The notes under the pieces were generated by a model, which saw only the letters and a list, made by a program, of their open reading frames with translations, did not search any database and was not told where the DNA came from. From Lysobacter_K sp038248955 (lineage in GTDB: Bacteria; Pseudomonadota; Gammaproteobacteria; Xanthomonadales; Xanthomonadaceae), in NCBI GenBank assembly GCA_038248955.1, contig JBBRWW010000051.1:1-18873 (forward strand): a stretch of DNA of 18,873 nucleotides, written 5' to 3'. The position numbers were made by a program, and so were the translations under genes. Of this stretch, positions 13,657 through 18,873 are shown one piece after another (within the stretch, counting starts at the first letter, position 1; the number at the start of each line of letters is the position of its first letter).

Positions 13657-14436
13657 ATGAGCGATCAAGACGCCCCCTCCGATACCCCCCGCGCGACCGG
13701 GACCACCCATTTCGGTTTCCGCGACGTGCCCACCGGCGACAAGCAGAAGCTGGTCGGCGAGGTGTTCTCGTCGGTCGCCGGCAACTACGACCTCATGAAC
13801 GACCTCATGAGCCTGGGCGTGCATCGGGTCTGGAAGCGCTATTTCGTCGCCACCGCGCAGGTCAAGCGTGGCGACCGCGTGCTCGACCTGGCCGGTGGCA
13901 CCGGCGACATCGCGCTGTTGCTGCAGGGCCGCGTCGGCGAGGCGGGCAGCGTGGTGCTGGGCGACATCAACGGCGCGATGCTGCGTGTCGGCCGCGATCG
14001 CATGCTCGACCGGGGCCGCGTGTCGGGCTTCGAGTACGTGCAGCTCAACGCCGAGAAGCTGCCGTTCCCCGATGCGAGCTTCGACCTCGTCACGATCGCG
14101 TTCGGGCTGCGCAACGTCACCGACAAGGATGCCGCGCTGGCCGAGATGCACCGCGTGCTCAAGGTCGGCGGACAGGCGCGGGTGCTGGAGTTCTCGGCGG
14201 TGAAGGCCGACTGGTTCAAGCCGATCTACGACTTCCACTCGTTCAACATCCTGCCGCGGCTGGGCAAGCTGTTCGCCGGCGACCGCGACAGCTACCAGTA
14301 TCTGGCCGAGAGCATCCGCAAGCACCCGCCGCAGGACGAGCTCAAGGCGATGATGGCCGCGGCCGGCTTCGCCCGCTGCGACTACAAGAACCTGACCGGC
14401 GGGATCGTCGCGATCCACACCGGCTACAAGATCTAG
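13657..14436 (+). CDS. ubiE: Ubiquinone/menaquinone biosynthesis C-methyltransferase UbiE
   Basis: A 259-residue SAM-dependent class I methyltransferase that adds the C-methyl group to the quinone ring during ubiquinone (and menaquinone, if made) synthesis. Characteristic UbiE features are the N-terminal FGF.DV...K..LV..VFSSVA.NYDLMNDLMS block (residues 19-52), the SAM-binding motif LDLAGGTGD (76-84), the acidic GDIN strand, LPFPDASFDLVTIAFGLRN and the C-terminal ESIRKHPPQDELK segment. The start at 13657 agrees with the family N terminus; no Shine-Dalgarno site precedes it, and the -10 box lies right next to it. A small lipoprotein gene follows after nine bases and is probably co-transcribed. 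Confidence 0.96.
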   Translation: MSDQDAPSDTPRATGTTHFGFRDVPTGDKQKLVGEVFSSVAGNYDLMNDLMSLGVHRVWKRYFVATAQVKRGDRVLDLAGGTGDIALLLQGRVGEAGSVVLGDINGAMLRVGRDRMLDRGRVSGFEYVQLNAEKLPFPDASFDLVTIAFGLRNVTDKDAALAEMHRVLKVGGQARVLEFSAVKADWFKPIYDFHSFNILPRLGKLFAGDRDSYQYLAESIRKHPPQDELKAMMAAAGFARCDYKNLTGGIVAIHTGYKI

Positions 14437-14445
14437 CAGCGCCCG

Positions 14446-14859
14446 ATGCGTCGACGGCTGGTTCTGCTGCTCTGCGCATTGTTGCCGGCCGCGTGCGCGG
14501 GCCCCGGCCCAGGCGCCACTCCCGCGCCTGGCCCTGCCTTGCTCGGCAGCTGGGGCGGCGAACACGTCGCGCTGACACTGTCGCCGTCCGGCGGCGGCAT
14601 CGAATACGACTGTGCCGATGGCACGCTCGATGCGGCGATCATGCCCGATGCGGCAGGCAATTTCCGGGTCCCCGGCCGGCACGTGCGCGGGCACGGTGGT
14701 CCGGAACAGGTCGGCGAGCAGCTGCCCTCGGAGGTGGCGCTCTATGAGGGCAGCGTGGCCGGCGACCGCATGGTGCTGCGGGTCCGGTTGGATGCCGACA
14801 CGCTCGGCCCGTTCACGCTGCGGCGCGGCGCCGACGCGCGATTGCTCAAGTGCCTGTAA
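14446..14859 (+). CDS. Small uncharacterised lipoprotein
   Basis: A 137-residue protein with an N-terminal signal (three Arg, then a hydrophobic run) ending LLPAAC; Cys17 is the likely lipidation site, although Pro at -3 is unusual for a lipobox. A Gly/Pro/Ala linker follows, then a compact domain starting LLGSWGGEHVALTLS and ending FTLRRGADARLLKCL. Cys56 (EYDCADG) and Cys136 could form a disulfide. Similar unnamed proteins with WGGEH near the start and LLKC at the end exist widely, from memory, but I know no function. It lies nine bases after the ubiE stop without a clear ribosome site, so it probably depends on ubiE transcription and perhaps translational coupling. Nothing links it directly to quinone synthesis. 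Confidence 0.75.
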   Translation: MRRRLVLLLCALLPAACAGPGPGATPAPGPALLGSWGGEHVALTLSPSGGGIEYDCADGTLDAAIMPDAAGNFRVPGRHVRGHGGPEQVGEQLPSEVALYEGSVAGDRMVLRVRLDADTLGPFTLRRGADARLLKCL

Positions 14860-14866
14860 CGAAACC

Positions 14867-14904
14867 GCGCCGGGAGCGTGCGGATCCATACCGGCTCCCG
14901 ACGC
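14867..14904. terminator. Hairpin between convergent genes (terminator candidate)
   Basis: CGGGAGC (14871-14877) pairs with GCTCCCG (14894-14900). The stem extends by GCG/CGC after one mismatch, giving arms 14867-14877 and 14894-14904 around a 16-base loop. It sits seven bases after the lipoprotein stop and 33 bases past the stop of the converging barrel gene, so it could serve both strands. No T-run is present. Confidence 0.4.
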
Positions 14905-14937
14905 CTGGCCAAGCCAATGCCGCGGCGACAGGCACGC

Positions 14938-17136
14938 TCAGAACTGCGGCTGCCAGGCGTAGCTCAATTTCAGGAACACGCTGCGGCTGCTGTCGAACAG
15001 GTCGATGCGGTCGTCGGCAAAGGCGCCGTGCGAGTAGCCGGCATAGACCGCGCTGCGCGGGTTGAGCCTGTACGAGTACAGCAGCTGCGCGGCGACATCG
15101 CGCGCGCGCGCGGTCACCGGCCGGGCATACAACGCCTGGTTGCGCTCGACCTGGCTGCCCTGCACCGACAGGCGCAGTCGCTGGCGCGGGTCCAGTTGCC
15201 AACCCACGCGGCCATCGAGCACGGTGGCATCGAACGCCGTGCCACCGTCGCGCCGCAGCGTCTGCGTCGTGTACTCGACATTGAGGTTGATTCCGCGGCC
15301 GATATCGAGCGACAGCGAAGGTTGCCAGTTGCTGATCGTGCCCATGCGCGAGGCGCCCAGGTCGAGCTGGTCGCCGCCGCGATAGAACAGCGACAGTTTC
15401 AGGTTGGGTAACGCCCGGATCTCGCTGTAAAGCGTATGGAACGTCTCGTCGAACAATTGGTCGTTCCAGAACCGGACCCGGGTGCCACCACCGGCCTGAA
15501 CATGGCTCTGCCGCGGGCCATTGAAGTTCACATAGGCCTCGACCTCGCGCTCCAGCAGCTGGCCGTCGTCACGATGGGTGATGTCCCAGTCGCCATTGAC
15601 GGAAATCTTGCTGACGGCCGCGCCCTGCTTGCCGTACCAGGCGCGGCCACCGCCGATCACCGATTTCCGGTAGCCCACCTGGCTGATGAAACCCAGATCA
15701 GCGCGGAAGCCCGGATCGATCCGGGTGTGCATCAGGTTGCCGTTCCATTTGCGGTCTCCGTAGCCATAACGCACCTGCAACGCATCACCCGCCGGCGCGC
15801 TGTCGGCGAGGCGGAGGCTGGTCGGGTACGCGGAGTCGCTGTGCAGCCACTGGCCGCTGAGCGTGTGCGAACCCTGCTGCCAGCGGCCGTCGAAACCCGC
15901 CAGCGCGTTGTGGTAATCATCGCCGTCGCGCAGCGTGGTGATCGCGCCGAGACTGGCCTGCCCGCTGAGATCGTAGCGGTAGCGACCCACCAGCACGTCA
16001 CTGGGCTGGTCCAGCATTAGCAAGCTGGAGCCCAGGACGCCCGGCACCAGCAACTGGGTGACCGCGTCGCGCGCTACGATCACGCCATAGGCCTGCTTGC
16101 CCTCGCGGCCGGTGACGCGCAGGCCGATGTCGGGGTCGGCGATCTGGCGGGTGTAGAGCACGTTGAATGGCGTGTTGAAGTAATCCGCGCCCTCGAGGAA
16201 AAACGGCCGTTTTTCAGGGAAAAACAACGCGAAACTGGTGTTGAGGTCCAGCTGGGCCTGGTCGGACTCGACCTGCGAGAAATCCGGATTGAGCGTGCCG
16301 TTGACCGTCAGGTTCGGGCTGGGCGCCCAGGTGACATCAAGCCCCGGGGACACCTTGCTGCCGTTTCCACGCCACGGCTCCCCGACGTCGCTGCGCTGCT
16401 GCGACGTCGCGAACGTCAGGGTCGGGGTGATCTCCAGGTTCCGGCCCTGCCGGACGTCCGTCAGGCCCACCATCTTGCCCATCGCGCACAGGTCGCAGCG
16501 GGCGCCGCGTTCGATGCGCTCGCTGGAATAGGTGAATCGGTGATTGCGCGGCCGGATGCGCAGGAAGCGCACGCCCCATTGACGCGCCTCGGCGGTGTCC
16601 TTGAATCGCAGGGTCGCGAACGGGATGCGCATCTCCACCTCGTAACCGCGCTCGGTGATCCGGCCGGCGCTGGTCCACAAGCCGTCCCAGGAATCATCCT
16701 CCTGGCCGCTGGCTTCTTCCTTGACCAGGTCGGCCTGCACGCCGAGCGGATTGACGAAGAATTCGTAGGCGCGGCGCTGGTCGTCGAAGGTGTCCAGCTG
16801 TATGCCAACGAAATCATCGCTGTACAGCGCGTCGCGGTCACGCAGGAAGGCGCGGATCCTGCCGGGCTCGGGGTCCTGGGCCAGGAATGAAACCAGCAGC
16901 GCGTCGCGCGTGTAGGCGATTCGAACGGTGGTCTTGACGGATGCGGGCAGGTTGTCGCCGGGGCTGGTCTCGTACGGAAGGTCCACCACGCTGGCGTTGG
17001 CCCAGGCCGGGTCACCCAGTTGGCTATCGACGACGATGTCGGCATCGACGCGGGGCGGTGCGAGGGGGGCGGCAGTCGAAGTGACCGCGGCGGCGAGGGC
17101 GAGCAGCAGGCCGCCAGCACAAAGGAATGGATGCAT
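14938..17136 (-). CDS. CBM9-like / DUF5916 outer-membrane protein
   Basis: A 732-residue exported protein. Residues 1-23 are a signal peptide (ending TSTAA). A carbohydrate-binding family 9-like domain follows (about 28-215: DSQLGDPAWANA start, DDFVGIQLDTFDDQRRAYEF and MRIPFATLRF blocks). The rest matches DUF5916: PDFSQVESDQ, then FFPEKRPFFLEG, then a long array of alternating strands typical of a beta-barrel. The last residue is Phe after SYAWQPQ, the usual outer-membrane barrel end. Two cysteines, Cys214 and Cys217, form a periplasmic CxxC. No substrate is known for this family; binding or uptake of a glycan or peptide is a guess. The upstream minus-strand sequence has a weak -10-like CAAAAT (plus 17145-17150) and no good ribosome site. 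It is divergent from the M1 peptidase gene. Confidence 0.88.
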   Translation of the reverse strand: MHPFLCAGGLLLALAAAVTSTAAPLAPPRVDADIVVDSQLGDPAWANASVVDLPYETSPGDNLPASVKTTVRIAYTRDALLVSFLAQDPEPGRIRAFLRDRDALYSDDFVGIQLDTFDDQRRAYEFFVNPLGVQADLVKEEASGQEDDSWDGLWTSAGRITERGYEVEMRIPFATLRFKDTAEARQWGVRFLRIRPRNHRFTYSSERIERGARCDLCAMGKMVGLTDVRQGRNLEITPTLTFATSQQRSDVGEPWRGNGSKVSPGLDVTWAPSPNLTVNGTLNPDFSQVESDQAQLDLNTSFALFFPEKRPFFLEGADYFNTPFNVLYTRQIADPDIGLRVTGREGKQAYGVIVARDAVTQLLVPGVLGSSLLMLDQPSDVLVGRYRYDLSGQASLGAITTLRDGDDYHNALAGFDGRWQQGSHTLSGQWLHSDSAYPTSLRLADSAPAGDALQVRYGYGDRKWNGNLMHTRIDPGFRADLGFISQVGYRKSVIGGGRAWYGKQGAAVSKISVNGDWDITHRDDGQLLEREVEAYVNFNGPRQSHVQAGGGTRVRFWNDQLFDETFHTLYSEIRALPNLKLSLFYRGGDQLDLGASRMGTISNWQPSLSLDIGRGINLNVEYTTQTLRRDGGTAFDATVLDGRVGWQLDPRQRLRLSVQGSQVERNQALYARPVTARARDVAAQLLYSYRLNPRSAVYAGYSHGAFADDRIDLFDSSRSVFLKLSYAWQPQF

Positions 17137-17185
17137 AGCCGGACATTTTGACTGAAGCGGGCGCCGGGGCGGCGGTGCCGGAAGT

Positions 17186-17198
17186 CAGGGCCGCCCTG
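17186..17198. promoter_or_regulatory. Short palindrome in the divergent promoter region
   Basis: CAGGGC and GCCCTG flank a single central C, making a 13-base odd palindrome midway between the divergent starts at 17136 and 17267. It could bind a dimeric regulator of one or both genes, but a palindrome of this size is also expected by chance in GC-rich DNA. Confidence 0.2.
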
Positions 17199-17230
17199 GT
17201 CGCGCCGCCGCACGCTCACACAGGCGACGC

Positions 17231-17236
17231 TAAACT
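17231..17236 (+). promoter_or_regulatory. Possible -10 element of the M1 aminopeptidase gene
   Basis: TAAACT matches the -10 consensus at four of six positions and would start transcription near 17243, leaving a leader of about 24 bases. No convincing -35 box or Shine-Dalgarno site accompanies it. Confidence 0.3.
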
Positions 17237-17266
17237 CGGCCGCTCATCTGTTCACGCGGGCCTGCC

Positions 17267-18873
17267 ATGCGCATTTCGATTACGCCTTCGATCCTCACCC
17301 TGTGCCTGGCCACGGCACTCGCCGCCGGCTGCTCGCGCGACGCCGCGCCGCCGGTGGACCCCGCCGCCAAGCCGACCACCAGCGAGGGCACCGCGATGAA
17401 TTCCGTCACCCGGGTCGACGAGCACTCGTATGCCGAGCCCGCCAAGGTGCAGACCACCGACCTCGCCCTCGAGCTCGCCGTCGACTTCGCCAGCAAGCAG
17501 ATTTCCGGCAGCGCCACCTACACCCTGGACTGGCGCGACCCCACCGCGACCCAGCTCGTTCTGGACTCGCGTGACCTGACGATCGAGAAGGTCGTCGGCG
17601 AGCGCAGTGACGGCAAGTGGACCGACCTGGCCTACACGTTGGCGCCGGCCGACAAGCTGCTGGGCAGCAAGTTCACCATCGCGACGCCCGAGCGCAACAA
17701 GCGCATCCGTGTGACGTACAAGACCGCGCCCACCGCCTCCGGACTGCAGTGGCTGGAGCCGTCGATGACGGAGGGCAAGAAGGCGCCCTTCATGTTCAGC
17801 CAATCGCAGCAGATCCATGCGCGGTCGTGGGTGCCCTTGCAGGACACCCCACAGGTGCGCTTCACCTACACCGCGCATGTGACCGCGCCGAAAGACACGA
17901 TGGTGCTGATGAGCGCCGACAACGACCCCAAGGCCGTGCGCGACGGCGACTACAGCTTCACGATGCCGCAGAAGATCCCGTCGTACCTGCTGGCGATCGC
18001 GGCCGGCGACCTCGTGTTCAAGCCGCTGGGCGAGCGCGCCGGCGTGTGGGCGGAACCGGCGATGGCGCCCAAGGCCGCGGCCGAGTTCGCCGACACCGAG
18101 AAGATGATCAAAACCGCCGAGGCTCTGTACGGCCCTTATCGTTGGGGCCGCTACGACATCCTCGTGCTGCCGCCGTCGTTTCCCTACGGCGGCATGGAGA
18201 ACCCGCGCCTGACATTCGCCACGCCGACGGTGATCGTTGGGGACAAGTCGCTGGTGTCGCTGGTCGCCCACGAGCTGGCGCACAGCTGGTCCGGCAACCT
18301 GGTGACGTTTTCCAGCGCCAAGGACGCCTGGCTCAACGAGGGATTCACCAGCTACGTCGAGAACCGCATCATCGAGGCGATGTACGGCAAGGAGCGCGCC
18401 GACATGGAAAGCGTGATCGGCCGCAACGAGCTGCGCAAGGAGTTCACCAGCGACAACACCGCGTTGCAGGCGCTGGCGGTCAAGCCTGGCGACCTGAAGG
18501 ATCCGGACGACAACCTCACCGGGACGGTCTACACCAAGGGGGCGTGGCTGCTGGAGTTCCTGGAGCAGCGCTTCGGCCGCGAGAATTTCGACGCTTTCCT
18601 GCGCGGGTACTTCGACCACTTCGCGTTCCAGAGCATCTCCACCCAGCAGTTCGTTGACTATGCCAAGGCCAACCTGCTGGCGAAATACCCGGGCAAGGTC
18701 AGCGAGGCGGAATTCAGCGCGTGGATCTACGAGCCGGGGATTCCGGCCAACGCGCCGCAGACGCTTTCGCCGCGTTTCGATGCGGTCGACGCCGCGCGCA
18801 AGGGTTGGCTGGAGTCCGCCACGCTGCCGGCGAAGTCCGCCACCACGAAGTGGACCACCCAGGAGTGGGTGCA
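17267..18873 (+). CDS. M1 family metallo-aminopeptidase lipoprotein (3' truncated by the window)
   Basis: The frame runs from 17267 off the window end, showing 535 residues. The signal peptide ends in the lipobox AAGC (Cys22) with Ser at +2, so this should be an outer-membrane lipoprotein facing the periplasm or surface. The catalytic part is clearly M1: the exopeptidase motif GGMEN (308-312), the zinc motif HELAH (His335, Glu336, His339) with the third ligand Glu358 in WLNEGF 19 residues on, and the likely proton-donor Tyr422 (VYTKGAW). PPSFPYGGMENP and HSWSGNLVT resemble leukotriene A4 hydrolase-type enzymes more than PepN. It should release N-terminal amino acids from peptides. With the two S9 peptidases it adds to a periplasmic peptide-degrading capacity. 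The C-terminal domain is only partly visible. Confidence 0.93.
   Translation, partial: MRISITPSILTLCLATALAAGCSRDAAPPVDPAAKPTTSEGTAMNSVTRVDEHSYAEPAKVQTTDLALELAVDFASKQISGSATYTLDWRDPTATQLVLDSRDLTIEKVVGERSDGKWTDLAYTLAPADKLLGSKFTIATPERNKRIRVTYKTAPTASGLQWLEPSMTEGKKAPFMFSQSQQIHARSWVPLQDTPQVRFTYTAHVTAPKDTMVLMSADNDPKAVRDGDYSFTMPQKIPSYLLAIAAGDLVFKPLGERAGVWAEPAMAPKAAAEFADTEKMIKTAEALYGPYRWGRYDILVLPPSFPYGGMENPRLTFATPTVIVGDKSLVSLVAHELAHSWSGNLVTFSSAKDAWLNEGFTSYVENRIIEAMYGKERADMESVIGRNELRKEFTSDNTALQALAVKPGDLKDPDDNLTGTVYTKGAWLLEFLEQRFGRENFDAFLRGYFDHFAFQSISTQQFVDYAKANLLAKYPGKVSEAEFSAWIYEPGIPANAPQTLSPRFDAVDAARKGWLESATLPAKSATTKWTTQEWV

Noticed and set aside
13489..14889. A 466-codon antisense frame over ubiE and the lipoprotein gene
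   Set aside because: GC-bias shadow; the ubiE protein on the plus strand has all family motifs.

Overview
The window is a GC-rich chromosomal segment of a gammaproteobacterium, most likely family Xanthomonadaceae/Lysobacteraceae (Lysobacter, Luteimonas or a relative). This rests on very high third-position GC, the gene order lptM-dapF-DUF484-xerC-hslV-hslU, an HslV with a short N-terminal leader, many exported peptidases and lipoproteins, and a palindromic repeat of the xanthomonad type between hslV and hslU. This assignment is an inference from content and order; no database was searched.

Layout. Positions 2-1353 hold the 3' end of a WYL-type regulator that overlaps, by one base, a patatin-like phospholipase gene. 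A lipocalin lipoprotein gene (minus strand, 1450-2031) converges on it. After a small two-helix membrane protein gene (2214-2531) come two tandem S9A serine peptidase genes, both encoding signal peptides: a prolyl-oligopeptidase-like enzyme (2643-4889) and an oligopeptidase B-like enzyme (4923-7079). From 7150 to 9871 lptM, dapF, a DUF484 gene and xerC are packed with overlaps or a 1-base gap and look like one operon. hslV and hslU follow (10012-12119). They have a heat-shock-like promoter candidate and are separated by a structured repeat.

A secreted cupin and a yeast-type cytosine deaminase lie on the minus strand (12241-13492). They are followed on the plus strand by ubiE and a small lipoprotein gene (13657-14859). 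The right end has a divergent pair: a CBM9-like/DUF5916 outer-membrane barrel protein (minus, 14938-17136) and an M1 lipoprotein aminopeptidase (plus, from 17267, cut by the window end).

Functionally this is a housekeeping region (lysine/peptidoglycan precursor synthesis, chromosome dimer resolution, protein quality control, quinone synthesis) interleaved with an envelope and peptide-degradation set (two S9 peptidases, an M1 peptidase, a barrel protein, lipoproteins). I see no tRNA or rRNA, CRISPR, insertion sequence, prophage, defence island or biosynthetic cluster, and no convincing novel multi-gene system. No gap without a gene exceeds 300 bases; the longest is 12778-13036. The most useful leads are the repeat inside hslVU, the heat-shock-like promoter, predicted leaderless starts for lptM and ubiE, the exported oligopeptidase B, the cytosine deaminase and the uncharacterised lipoprotein beside ubiE.
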